34,888 nucleotides of DNA from assembly GCF_004143485.2 (NCBI RefSeq), contig NZ_ML974135.1, positions 1 to 34,888 of the forward strand, written 5' to 3'. Under the pieces are notes generated by a model. That model was not told the origin of the DNA. It made no database searches and saw only the letters and a program-made list of their open reading frames with translations. Shown one piece after another: positions 6,390 through 14,111 of the stretch (the stretch's first letter is position 1; the number at the start of each line of letters is the position of its first letter). The position numbers were made by a program, and so were the translations under genes. The DNA is from Halorussus amylolyticus (GTDB lineage Archaea > Halobacteriota > Halobacteria > Halobacteriales > Haladaptataceae).

Positions 6390-7730
6390 TCAGACGGTCG
6401 TTCGAATCAGGTCGCCGACCTCCGCCGTAGTCGGCGGCGTGGCCCGAGCTATCGAGTCCACGAGAACGTACTGACCGAGTTCGCGAGTGAGCCACTCGAC
6501 CGAGATGTCGTCGTCTGTGTCGTGGCGTTCGAGTCGGTCGTCGGCGTACTCGATACCGGCCGCGGCGTCCGCGAGAATGTGTCGGCCGAGGTTCGGATTC
6601 GACCCCGACTCGACCGCCGCTTCGACCGACTGAATCGCGCCGTTCCGAAGGTCTCGAACGTCGCCCGCGCTCTCGACGGTCACGTAGTCGCCGTCCTCGG
6701 CGCGCTCGCGGAGCGATTCGAACGCCCGAATGCGGACCAGCGTCTCGTGGACGGAGCGGACGGCACTCGCGTACTGACCCGTCTCGCGCTCTCCTTCGAC
6801 TCCGTGGGCGTAGTCGATGGGGTGGAGGAGGTCGCTCAGCGCCGAAGCGACCGGCGTGTCCTCGATGTCGCGGTCCACGAGCGACGACGCGCCTCCGGAG
6901 TGGTCGTGAGGGACGGCCTCGCGCCGGTCGTCGAGTAGTCCCGAGAGCGACTTCACGGCGGTTTCAAGCCCGTTTCGAACGTCTCGCGTCTCGTCGAGCG
7001 ACGACTCGTATCGGTCGAAGAGGTATCCGGCGTCGTCGAGCGCGGCGCGCGCGTGTTCGACTTGCCCCGCGAACTCACCAATCGTCACCGGGTTCTCGGG
7101 TTCGTTGTCGCTCCGTCTGACACCGCTTTGGACCTGTCGAACTGCGGACGCCACCAATTCCTCGATTCGCGCGTGGGCTACCACCGCGCGAATCGAGTCG
7201 TCGCCGACGTAGCGCCACCGGCCGCGGAACGTCTCGACGCCGTTTCGGACCTCGGACGCAATCTCTCGCACGTCCCCGCTCGTGAGGCCGCTGTCGATGG
7301 TCTTCCACCCCGCCGCGACCGCTCGGGCGGACTCGCGCGCCCCTCGAATCTCGGCCGCCGATTCGACGCCTGTCTCCGCACGTTCCGCCCGTTCGAGGTG
7401 TTCGTTCGCTTGCTCGTGCATGGACGTGAGTTCCGCCCGAATCGCACCGTTTGGAATCTCGTCGGCGTCGAACGGCGCGGGAACCGATTCGAGGTCGTCC
7501 CGAGCGCGGGCCGCCGTCGCGTCGAGGTGCGACTGCTCGATGCGAACCGGGAACCGCTCGGACACGGTCGGAACGTCGCCCGAAATCGCATCGCGAAGGT
7601 CGTCACCGTCGATTTCCGGCGGGTCGTCCTCGAAGAAGTCGCTTCCGAAGCCGCCACATCCGGCGAGGGTCGCGCTCCCCGCGAGCGCCAAAAAGCCGCG
7701 CCGGGTGGCGGCCGACCTGTCACGCGTCAT
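6390..7730 (-). CDS. Tat-exported lipoprotein, helical, unknown function
   Basis: 446 residues. The N-terminus carries a twin-arginine signal followed by a lipobox (RRGFLALAGSATLAGC), so the mature protein should be lipid-anchored at Cys 26 or nearby on the outer face of the membrane. The rest is rich in Glu, Ala and Arg, with long predicted helices and no recognisable domain. The ATG (7728-7730) overlaps the TGA of the upstream lipoprotein gene as ATGA, so the two are translationally coupled. The frame is open to 8411, but that extension crosses the neighbouring gene out of phase. The pair probably forms one cell-surface module. 6290-6389 before the convergent FAD gene holds nothing I recognise. 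Confidence 0.8.
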   Translation of the reverse strand: MTRDRSAATRRGFLALAGSATLAGCGGFGSDFFEDDPPEIDGDDLRDAISGDVPTVSERFPVRIEQSHLDATAARARDDLESVPAPFDADEIPNGAIRAELTSMHEQANEHLERAERAETGVESAAEIRGARESARAVAAGWKTIDSGLTSGDVREIASEVRNGVETFRGRWRYVGDDSIRAVVAHARIEELVASAVRQVQSGVRRSDNEPENPVTIGEFAGQVEHARAALDDAGYLFDRYESSLDETRDVRNGLETAVKSLSGLLDDRREAVPHDHSGGASSLVDRDIEDTPVASALSDLLHPIDYAHGVEGERETGQYASAVRSVHETLVRIRAFESLRERAEDGDYVTVESAGDVRDLRNGAIQSVEAAVESGSNPNLGRHILADAAAGIEYADDRLERHDTDDDISVEWLTRELGQYVLVDSIARATPPTTAEVGDLIRTTV

Positions 7731-8476
7731 CGACCGTCCTCCGTGGTTTCGGTGGTGTTTGCGGTCCCGCTGGTCTCTGCCGTCTCGGTCGTGCTGGTCG
7801 CGGATTTCGGGCCGAGGTCGGGCGCTTCGGTCGTGGCCCTCTCCTCGCGGGGGCGCTCGCGCCGACAGCCGCTGCTGCTCCACCCCGACCCGTGGCTGTT
7901 GACGTGCTCGGGGTCGATTCGTTCGGGAATGCGAATGAGGGTCGAAACCGACACTCTGGCGTCCGCGTCGCACGACACGTCGGCATCGCGGTATCCGCCA
8001 CCGTACTGTGTGTCGATATCGGTGTCGGACCACGTCACCGAACAGAGTTCGAGGGTCTGACACTCGCCGACCGGGCGAGTTTCGACGTAGAGCGTCTCGG
8101 CGTCGAAGTCGGTGTTCGCCACGAACTTGCGGGCTTCGTCCGCACCATCGACGTCGCCGAACCACACGCGGGCGGCTTCGCCCTCCGTCGCGACGAATCC
8201 GCTCCGGCGTCCGCTCTCCGGGCGCGTTTCGGGCGGTGATTCGGCCGTCGTCTCGTCGTTCGAGTCGTCTTCGTCGGTGGGAAGTACGACGGGTGATTCC
8301 TCGCCGGAGTCTCGGAGCATACGGTGGTCGGGAACCGGTCCGTCGTTCGGTCGATTCGAATTCGTCGCCGTTGCCGACGATGAAGACGACTGCTCTATCG
8401 ACTCTCCGCACCCTGCCATCGCCGTCAGGAGGCCGACGGTGCCGTGGAGGAGGCGTCTGCGAGTGGTAGGGACCAT
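7727..8476 (-). CDS. Tat-type lipoprotein, first gene of coupled pair
   Basis: 249 residues. The N-terminus MVPTTRRRLLHGTVGLLTAMAGCGES is an RR signal with a lipobox Cys at about residue 23. A low-complexity Ser/Asn/Asp/Glu linker follows to about residue 85. A folded domain then contains VWFGDVDGADEARKFVANTDFD, LYVETRPVGEC and a CSVTW segment. The tail (from about residue 195) is Thr/Glu-rich. The domain resembles the haloarchaeal lipoprotein family to which the broken gene at 10946 also belongs (shared (R)xFVxxTDF...LLYV pattern). ATG at 8474-8476 was chosen because the signal then starts correctly. It stops inside the start of the next gene. Confidence 0.8.
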   Translation of the reverse strand: MVPTTRRRLLHGTVGLLTAMAGCGESIEQSSSSSATATNSNRPNDGPVPDHRMLRDSGEESPVVLPTDEDDSNDETTAESPPETRPESGRRSGFVATEGEAARVWFGDVDGADEARKFVANTDFDAETLYVETRPVGECQTLELCSVTWSDTDIDTQYGGGYRDADVSCDADARVSVSTLIRIPERIDPEHVNSHGSGWSSSGCRRERPREERATTEAPDLGPKSATSTTETAETSGTANTTETTEDGR

Positions 8477-8549
8477 GTTATTTGTCGTTCGGTGACAGAA
8501 TATGAAGCTCCCGAATTCGACCGGTTTCGTGGTTACCGACATAGCGAAT

Positions 8550-8569
8550 TATTTGAATTATTTCAAATA
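8550..8569. promoter_or_regulatory. Inverted repeat in AT-rich divergent region
   Basis: TATTTGAA, four bases, TTCAAATA: a perfect 8-bp inverted repeat, midway between the divergent starts at 8476 and 8654. It lies within about 110 bp (8540-8650) that are strikingly AT-rich against the GC-rich genome. It is likely an operator or promoter element serving one or both genes. Confidence 0.5.
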
Positions 8570-8619
8570 TATGTAAATTTAGACATCGAAATTAAATATT
8601 GACTATTCGCATACATAAA

Positions 8620-8627
8620 TTTATAAT
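8620..8627 (+). promoter_or_regulatory. TATA box for the gene at 8654
   Basis: TTTATAAT is centred 30 nt before the ATG at 8654, which predicts a transcript with almost no leader. It matches the haloarchaeal TATA consensus better than any other box in the window. Confidence 0.65.
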
Positions 8628-8653
8628 GGTGTAGTATTTCTATTTTCATTGCA

Positions 8654-9547
8654 ATGGAAGATAAAAATAATATTACGCGACGGAAAACCCTCTCGGCTAC
8701 TGCCGGAATCGGCAGTGCGTTAGTCGGAGTTCCGGCCGTCGTGGCAGGCGACCCGAGCGGAAACGAAAATTCGGACGACCCGTCGGTAGCAGAACTCAAG
8801 GAATCGCTCCGAGAGTCCGAACACATAGTCGCGGAACCGGAGGCGTACCATCGGTTTACCGAAGAGTCGGTCTCCTTCGACTCTCTCAGTGCTTCCGACC
8901 TTCCCGACGACCCCGAAATCTACTTCGGGGAGTACAAGAATGCGGAAGCACCGTCGGGTAAGTACGTCGAAGTTGGAAGTCCGACCGAACTGCAACAGCG
9001 CGACGTTCCCCTAGCCCTGCAGGGAGAAGCTGAGAGTCGTGTTGTTGGAGAGAACAACGTCGTAGAACCGGAGGTTAGCGACTTCTTCTACGTGGAAGGA
9101 GACGTCGGCTCGGCGACCCTCGAAGCCCACGGTCACGGTATCACCGTCGATGTGGCCGTCGGTGCCGGTCTCACAATCGACCTGATAACTTCGGACCTTC
9201 AGGTCGGTGCTACCCTCTCGATGGACATCACGTTCACCGTCAACGGGGTCAGCTTCACCGTGAGTCCCGTAAGCTTTGGCGTGTCCGCAGGACCGAGCGA
9301 CAGAGATGGATACTGCATCGGTCCGATAGGTATCGATTGGGGGTACCTGCCCGGCGGAGAAGTCGAACTGTGCGGGTCCTTCCAAATCAACTCACATCCC
9401 AACGGCGAAATCAGCCTCGTCTTCTCGGTCGGCGGGCTCGATGTCTGTGCGGACCCGTGTCCGGGAATCAACTGTCCCGTTTGTGCGTCGGTGGTGGCGA
9501 GTTCGATCAGCTTCGAGACTCCCAGCTTCGACCCGAACCCCTTCTAG
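8654..9547 (+). CDS. Tat-exported protein with C-terminal cysteine cluster
   Basis: 297 residues. A Tat signal (TRRKTLSATAGIG..., residues 8-32, cut after VVAG or nearby) has no lipobox, so the protein should be secreted. An acidic middle part (33-150) is followed by a beta-rich, glycine/valine-rich domain (155-215). The last 77 residues hold all six cysteines (221, 240, 265, 269, 274, 277), including CPGINCPVC. The layout of Tat signal, long acidic part and Cys-rich C-terminus recalls the halocin C8 precursor. I see no clear sequence match, however, and this is a loose analogy. Codon choice is less GC-biased than in neighbouring core genes, suggesting recent acquisition. It has a strong own promoter and no operon partner. 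Confidence 0.75.
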   Translation: MEDKNNITRRKTLSATAGIGSALVGVPAVVAGDPSGNENSDDPSVAELKESLRESEHIVAEPEAYHRFTEESVSFDSLSASDLPDDPEIYFGEYKNAEAPSGKYVEVGSPTELQQRDVPLALQGEAESRVVGENNVVEPEVSDFFYVEGDVGSATLEAHGHGITVDVAVGAGLTIDLITSDLQVGATLSMDITFTVNGVSFTVSPVSFGVSAGPSDRDGYCIGPIGIDWGYLPGGEVELCGSFQINSHPNGEISLVFSVGGLDVCADPCPGINCPVCASVVASSISFETPSFDPNPF

Positions 9548-9721
9548 CGTTCGTCGGACGACCGGGAACCTTCTAGTCGTCCAAACGCTTTCCAGAATTT
9601 TTCGGACGATGCGAACGCATCAGTGTTGTCACCTACGATTCTGGGACTCCGGTGTGGTTTAGACTACTGTTTTCTGACCGCGCATCGGCTCTGTCGCGGT
9701 CTCGCGTACGACTGCGTTCCA

Positions 9722-9743
9722 CGGGCAGTGAGTGCTCTGCCCG
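9722..9743. terminator. Hairpin between convergent genes
   Basis: CGGGCAG (9722-9728) pairs with CTGCCCG (9737-9743) around an 8-nt loop. It lies between the convergent ends at 9547 and 9774 and may terminate either transcript. The rest of 9548-9773 holds no frame that looks coding. Confidence 0.4.
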
Positions 9744-9773
9744 GGCCGATGCGAAGCGTGCAAATTACCGGAT

Positions 9774-10658
9774 TCACCCGGACGTGGAGAACGCGAGTAT
9801 CAAGAAGACGACGAGGAGGGCGGCAAAGGTAGCGACGTACCCGAGAGCCACGCGTCCCGATAGTTCAATCGTCTCGGATGGCTCCGACGGCGTAAACCAT
9901 GCGGCGTATCCCCCGGGGTCCGGCATCTGTTCTGCACGGTATCGACCCCACTCCAGACCGAGTTTCACCGCGAGGAACGAACCGGCCCACAGCACGTCGA
10001 ATCCCCACGTGGGAAGTATCGACCCTGTGAGCACACTGACCGAGAGCGAGTAAAACAGTACCAGAGGAAGAGACAACACGTACACGAGGATGAACCGAAC
10101 CGGTAGTTCGAGGGTCATGTACGCCGACAGTTCTTCGTATCGCTTACTTCGAATGTAACGACGGTGAATAGTGACTACGTGGGTGCCGAGTATGCCCAGT
10201 CCGACCCCGAAGACGACCGGCGATGTGAACGCCGAGAAGGCCGATAGAAATTCGGCGATGTCTCCGGCCCCGCCGCGTATCCCCAAATCCGGGTCGCCCG
10301 CCAGTCCGCTCGCTCCGAACACCACGACGACGAACGTCACGAAGAGCACCGTTGGAAGTACAACTCTCAGATTTCGGGTGTAAATCGGCGGGAGAGACCG
10401 AGCGATAGACCGAGGCGCTTCGCTCCAGTATCCGTCCCCAATTGTCCCCGGAAGAAGCGTGGACTCGCGCTCCTCGACGGTGCTCTCCGACTGTGCGAAC
10501 ATCGCGTAGCCGCTGTAGACGAGCAACAACGCCACTACATCGAACCAGTAGAGTAGTCCGAGCGTCATAAACTCCAAGTCGAACAGAAAATACCCTACTA
10601 GTGGTAGTAGATTGGCAATTCCTATCAGTCCGAAATCGAGGATGTCACTTTTGTCCAT
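9774..10658 (-). CDS. Multi-pass membrane protein, DUF6498-like
   Basis: 294 residues with about six or seven membrane helices: one pair near residues 12-50, a hydrophobic pair near 95-165, two more near 185-230 and one at the C-terminus (270-290). The LGLLYWFDVVALLLVYSGY segment near residues 34-52 resembles the opening of DUF6498 membrane proteins. I assign that family from memory of the motif only. Codon use and GC are lower than in the core genes, like the adjacent secreted protein. A TATAAATA box lies on this strand at 10671-10678. It is only about 16 nt before the ATG, too close for a leaderless start here, so a later start codon is possible. Function unknown. 10659-10945 otherwise shows no gene. 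Confidence 0.7.
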   Translation of the reverse strand: MDKSDILDFGLIGIANLLPLVGYFLFDLEFMTLGLLYWFDVVALLLVYSGYAMFAQSESTVEERESTLLPGTIGDGYWSEAPRSIARSLPPIYTRNLRVVLPTVLFVTFVVVVFGASGLAGDPDLGIRGGAGDIAEFLSAFSAFTSPVVFGVGLGILGTHVVTIHRRYIRSKRYEELSAYMTLELPVRFILVYVLSLPLVLFYSLSVSVLTGSILPTWGFDVLWAGSFLAVKLGLEWGRYRAEQMPDPGGYAAWFTPSEPSETIELSGRVALGYVATFAALLVVFLILAFSTSG

Positions 10659-10945
10659 CTCTCTGGCTAGTATTTATATGCCTATGTACGGCGGATAATA
10701 GTATCGGTTGAGAACCCCCAGCCGATTGCTGCACTATATCTGTCTCGTATGGTCTGGCACTCTTCAGATGGTCTGCAGGACGAGGTGGTCGAACGATGGC
10801 GCAAACGCATTCATGTTAAAATGGGTACGACCGTCTGACGACCTCGTCCGCGTCCTCGAATAGACTCGTATCGACCGACTTCGAGGGGAAAACGGACGTT
10901 TCACTTTACCCAAAACACTTGTACATCAGTTACTAACCCAACCAT

Positions 10946-11605
10946 ATGAGGCGGCGCGAGGTTTTCGCCGGTATCGGGGCCGTCGCTCTCACCGCTGGCT
11001 GCCTCGGCGACACGACCGGAGCACCGGAAACGACCGACGAGGGGGACCGAGAGACGGCCCGGAAGGGGGCCGACGAGGATGCGGCGGACAGCGAGTCCGC
11101 CGAGGGCAAACTGAAGGAGATGCCCGCAGATATGGACGAGATAGAGTACCGAGAGAGATACTTCGCGCGGACCCACGAGACGCCGACATGGGCTGAATCT
11201 CAGGAACGACCTTTCGGGAACCTAGAGCTGTACGATTCAGCCGATTGGGCTCGCGAGGCCCTCCCGTTCGAGGCGGTCGCGGATGGGCGGGAAGACGAAC
11301 TCCGCGAGTTCGTCGACGGGACCGACTTCGGCCGCTCACGGCTCCTCTATGTGGTCGCGGTCGGACTGGGGACAAGCGACCTCGTGACGGGAGTCTAATA
11401 GCTCGGCGTTCACGACGACAGAATCGTCGGTACCGCAACGATACGAAACGGCGAGGAGGGCGATTCGATGGATATGTACGCGTCCACGCTCGTGCGCGCC
11501 ACATTTGACGAGGACGCCCATCTCCCCGACCGAGCGGTGCTATCAGTCGCTTCGTACAACGCTAGAACGGGTGTTGTCGAAGCGACAACAGACGGGAGCA
11601 ACTAG
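10946..11605 (+). pseudogene. Broken Tat lipoprotein gene with two in-frame stops
   Basis: The frame starts with an RR/lipobox signal (RRREVFAGIGAVALTAGC) and runs through an acidic linker. It then enters a domain with LREFVDGTDFGRSRLLYVVAVG. Two adjacent stops, TAA TAG at 11396-11401 (codons 151-152), interrupt it. The same frame continues with LGVHDDRIVGTATIRNGEEGD, STLVRATFDED and a final stop at 11603-11605. This downstream part is what the family normally has after the break. The first 150 residues may still be made. The domain resembles that of the lipoprotein at 7727-8476. Sequencing error is possible but would need to explain two stops. The gene lies just outside the integrase gene. 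Confidence 0.7.
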
Positions 11606-11640
11606 CGACGCGGAGAAAATATGATATAGCGTTTTTCAGT

Positions 11641-12918
11641 TTATTTGCGGCCCTCGAACGCCGCTCGAAGCTCCTCCTGCATGAACTCCCGGCGGACCTT
11701 CCGCGCGCGCTCGTCCGAGAGATAGTTCGACATGACCACGCGCGGGTCGTCGCTCCCCTGCTCGGCAGCGATGTCTTCCAGTCCCTCCAGCACCGCTTCC
11801 AGGACCGAGGTGTACGTGTCGTACCAGAATCGGCGACAGAGCTGCGGACTCGGGCGCTCGCCGTCGATTTCCTCAGGGAGTCCCGCACGGTCCGCGAGGT
11901 CGCGGAACCACGCCCAGACGCGCTCGCGGGTCACGTGCGGGTCCGCGCCCTGCCGCGACGGAAAGAGGTGACCCGACCAGGTCTCGCGGTCGGCGAGTTC
12001 GTCGAGTCGGGCGTCGAGCGCGTCCAATCCGTAGACGACGTTGACCTCGCCCGGCCCGTTCTTTCGCTCCTCGAACGCGACGTACGGCACCTCGTCGTCG
12101 GCCACGTCGCGGACGATTTGGGAGACGTGAAGCCGTGCGACTTCGTTCGCGCGCAGGCCCCACGCCGCGAGCGCGACGACCAGCAGGCGTTCGCGGGGCG
12201 AGTCGGCCGTGCCGACGAGCGCCCGGACGTGCCCGGCCGCGAGCGGCGACGGGTCAGAGTTCTCGGCTTGCCACCGGAATTCGTCGTACAGTCCCGTCGC
12301 GGGGTTGACTGCGGCGAGGCGGCGGCCGACGAGGTGCTGGTACCAGTCGTCCACTACCCCTCGAACGCGCGCTTTGGTCCGCGCGCTGTACGAGCGACCG
12401 TCGAGCCAGTCGAACGCGGCGTAACACGCGCTGACTGCCTCGTGGGTTGGAGTCTCGCTGCCGATGGCGACCGGCGAGAGCAGGTCGTCTGCGTCGTTCG
12501 CCGCGCGATACGCCCGGACGTAAAGATTCAGGCGACGGCGCTTGGTTTCGATTGACGACTCGCGGAGCGAGTGTCGGGTACGCCGCCGGTCGAGGAACGT
12601 TTCGAGCGCGTCCCGCGTGTCGGCGTGGTCGGTCGCCCAATCGTACCCCTCATCGCCGCCGAGACCGAGGTCCTCGCGCCAGAAGTCGCCGAACGACCGG
12701 CCGTGGTGTCGTCGCAGGGCGGCGAGAAACCCCCTGAGTCCGCGGTCGCGAAACCACTGGTGGGTCGGTCTGTGAGTTTCGGGGTCGTATCCCTCGACTT
12801 CGAGGCGAGGTGCGACGGTCCCCCAGTAGAGGCTCTGGAAATCCGCGAGCGAGAGCGTCGTCCAGCGAACGTCGCCGAAGGGCCCCGAGTCGGTCGTTTC
12901 GGTGGGTTTCTCGGTCAC
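11641..12918 (-). CDS. Tyrosine-recombinase-type integrase
   Basis: 425 residues. The N-terminal half (about 60-215) looks like an arm and core-binding, SAM-like region. The catalytic half has Arg in WGLRANEVARL (R256), the beta-hairpin Lys (K286), a box II-like PQLCRRFWYDTY (R362/R363) and a probable nucleophile Tyr in SNYLSDE (Y399). The usual His before the second Arg is Gln here (Q359), as in divergent haloarchaeal members. The start is GTG at 12916-12918, preceded by a good Shine-Dalgarno (GGAGG at 12925-12929 on this strand). It may integrate a mobile element, or be a domesticated recombinase. Accessory-looking genes lie to its left and a structured region to its right. No tRNA or att repeat is visible. 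Confidence 0.8.
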   Translation of the reverse strand: MTEKPTETTDSGPFGDVRWTTLSLADFQSLYWGTVAPRLEVEGYDPETHRPTHQWFRDRGLRGFLAALRRHHGRSFGDFWREDLGLGGDEGYDWATDHADTRDALETFLDRRRTRHSLRESSIETKRRRLNLYVRAYRAANDADDLLSPVAIGSETPTHEAVSACYAAFDWLDGRSYSARTKARVRGVVDDWYQHLVGRRLAAVNPATGLYDEFRWQAENSDPSPLAAGHVRALVGTADSPRERLLVVALAAWGLRANEVARLHVSQIVRDVADDEVPYVAFEERKNGPGEVNVVYGLDALDARLDELADRETWSGHLFPSRQGADPHVTRERVWAWFRDLADRAGLPEEIDGERPSPQLCRRFWYDTYTSVLEAVLEGLEDIAAEQGSDDPRVVMSNYLSDERARKVRREFMQEELRAAFEGRK

Positions 12919-13026
12919 GGCGGCCCTCCCGAGCGTGTTTCGATTTCGAGTCGCGTCCGTCGCGGGAGTCCGCTCGATTCCCGACGTTGGAATTTTAAGG
13001 CGGCCATACGCGGGCGTTTCGGCAGA

Positions 13027-13035
13027 TATATCTTA
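13027..13035 (+). promoter_or_regulatory. TATA-like box for candidate RNA
   Basis: TATATCTTA stands in an AT-rich patch of GC-rich DNA. A start about 26 nt downstream would fall near 13050-13057, at the beginning of the structured segment. No protein-coding gene begins there on the plus strand. A second box, GTATAAATCC, lies inside the structured segment at 13116-13125. Confidence 0.45.
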
Positions 13036-13048
13036 TTAGTTATGGTTT

Positions 13049-13151
13049 CGTGGGGATAACGGGCGGCAAGGGCCTGTTAGACCCACGGATTTCGTCGGCT
13101 AAATCGGCGTGGCCGGTATAAATCCTTTACCGCTATACGAAATCCGGGGTC
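13049..13151 (+). ncRNA. Candidate structured RNA with alternative hairpins
   Basis: Two folds compete. In fold 1, CGTGGG (13049-13054) pairs with CCCACG (13082-13087), and a tandem GA/GA step then leads into an 8-bp stem with a 7-nt loop. In fold 2, 13080-13095 pairs with 13137-13151 over 15 bp with one bulged A, enclosing two small hairpins (CGGC/GCCG and CGGTA/TACCG). The segment CCCACG takes part in both, so they exclude each other. The region lies between the integrase start (12918, minus) and the 3' end of the DUF6789-like gene (13256, minus). No real gene occupies this 337-nt gap. It could be an RNA gene, a DNA structure used by the neighbouring recombinase, or a remnant element. The 3' end is not defined. 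Confidence 0.5.
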
Positions 13152-13255
13152 GCATGTGGCCGGAGAGACCTGAACGAACAGCGTCCAGAGTCCTTGGCAA
13201 GGCCATTCATATCAATTCGGTACTCAAATTGCGGCTCAATCGGAGAGCGCGGCGC

Positions 13256-13765
13256 TCAGACCAGCGTATCCGGACGGTCCCCGAGGTAGTCGAACACCGC
13301 GCCGAGCGTGAATCCGTACGAGAAGTGCGCGCCGAGGGTCAACACGAGGTAGAGGACAAGCGCGAGTCCGGTGTACCCCTCGTAGAAGGCGGGCGCGAAC
13401 CCGGTCCAGAGGACGAACCCGTAGGGAAGCCCCTTCGTCGCGTACTTCTCGCCGGGCAGGTACGACCCGATTGACGCGAACAGGAGCGGCCACATCACCA
13501 TGCCGGTCAGCAGGAACAGCACGTAACCGACCGCGGCCGGGTTCGGCGCGAACAGCGCGTCGAGACCCGTGAGTTCGGCGAGCGTGGCGAACGACCCGAG
13601 TTCGAACGCGTCGAGCGACCTAGCGATGAGCAGTCCCACGGTCAGCGCAGCGGTGCCGACGAGACCACCGACTGCGCCGATGAGTCCGTCGGTGACGATG
13701 CCGCTCAGGTGGTCGAAGTCCGGTTCCCCGGTTTCGGAAGTCTCGTCGCTCACGGATACCCCCAT
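13256..13765 (-). CDS. DUF6789-like small membrane protein
   Basis: 169 residues from the ATG at 13763-13765, which has GGGGAGG 8-14 nt upstream. An alternative start at 13786 would add seven residues. Four membrane helices alternate with short loops: the first (TDGLIGAVGGLVGTAALTVGLLIARS), then VGYVLFLLTGMVMWPLLFASIGSYLPG, GFVLWTGFAPAFYEG and LALVLYLVLTLGAHFSYGFTLG. The protein is a paralogue of the one at 31960-32403, with the same order of motifs (GTAxLTxGL, WPLxF, YLPG, FVLW, AHxxYG). That second copy lies near the cytochrome oxidase gene. Function unknown. Confidence 0.8.
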   Translation of the reverse strand: MGVSVSDETSETGEPDFDHLSGIVTDGLIGAVGGLVGTAALTVGLLIARSLDAFELGSFATLAELTGLDALFAPNPAAVGYVLFLLTGMVMWPLLFASIGSYLPGEKYATKGLPYGFVLWTGFAPAFYEGYTGLALVLYLVLTLGAHFSYGFTLGAVFDYLGDRPDTLV

Positions 13766-13885
13766 ATCGCGTTCCTCCCCATCCATGTGATTTACCACCA
13801 CGCGAGAGTGCAAAAGTGTTCTCCGAGCGCGGGTCCCAATCTTCGCGCCGCAACCGCAAAGTCGGTCTCGCCCGTTCGTCGAGAC

Positions 13886-14083
13886 ATGGCTCGACAGACT
13901 CAGGCCGACGCCGGGCGGTCGCTGGTCGAACGCGTGACGCTCCTCGCACTGACGTTCGCGGTCGGCTACGTCCTCGGCTCCCGAACCGGAAGAGACGCTG
14001 ACGCGTGGGAAGACGCCGACCGCGAGCCGACTCGAATCACCATCGACGACGCCGAGGAATCGACCGAAGAGACCGAGGAGTAA
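13886..14083 (+). CDS. Small membrane-anchored acidic protein
   Basis: 65 residues. One membrane helix (ERVTLLALTFAVGYVLGSRTG, about 15-35) is followed by a highly acidic tail ending in a Glu/Thr run, so a cytoplasmic or external charged tail is expected. ATG at 13886-13888 was chosen because upstream residues in the frame look non-coding. It is divergent from the DUF6789-like gene with 120 nt between starts, and converges on the gamma-glutamyltransferase gene, 28 nt away. Many haloarchaea have short proteins of this type. The GSRTGR segment is seen in several but I cannot name a family. Confidence 0.7.
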   Translation: MARQTQADAGRSLVERVTLLALTFAVGYVLGSRTGRDADAWEDADREPTRITIDDAEESTEETEE

Positions 14084-14111
14084 TTCGGAGGAGCCGTCAG
14101 TAGCGTCCGGG

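Noticed and set aside
10671-10678. TATAAATA (minus strand) as the leaderless promoter of the DUF6498-like gene
   Set aside because: Only about 16 nt before the chosen ATG, too short for a normal TATA-to-start distance; it may still serve a later start codon.
13080-13215. tRNA, H/ACA or C/D guide RNA
   Set aside because: No T-loop GGTTCGAATCC pattern, no kink-turn with the right spacing and no clear ACA or C/D boxes, so I left it as an unnamed structured candidate.
13109-13474. Plus-strand frame starting in the structured region
   Set aside because: It runs through the DUF6789-like gene on the other strand; the part outside is short and not acidic.
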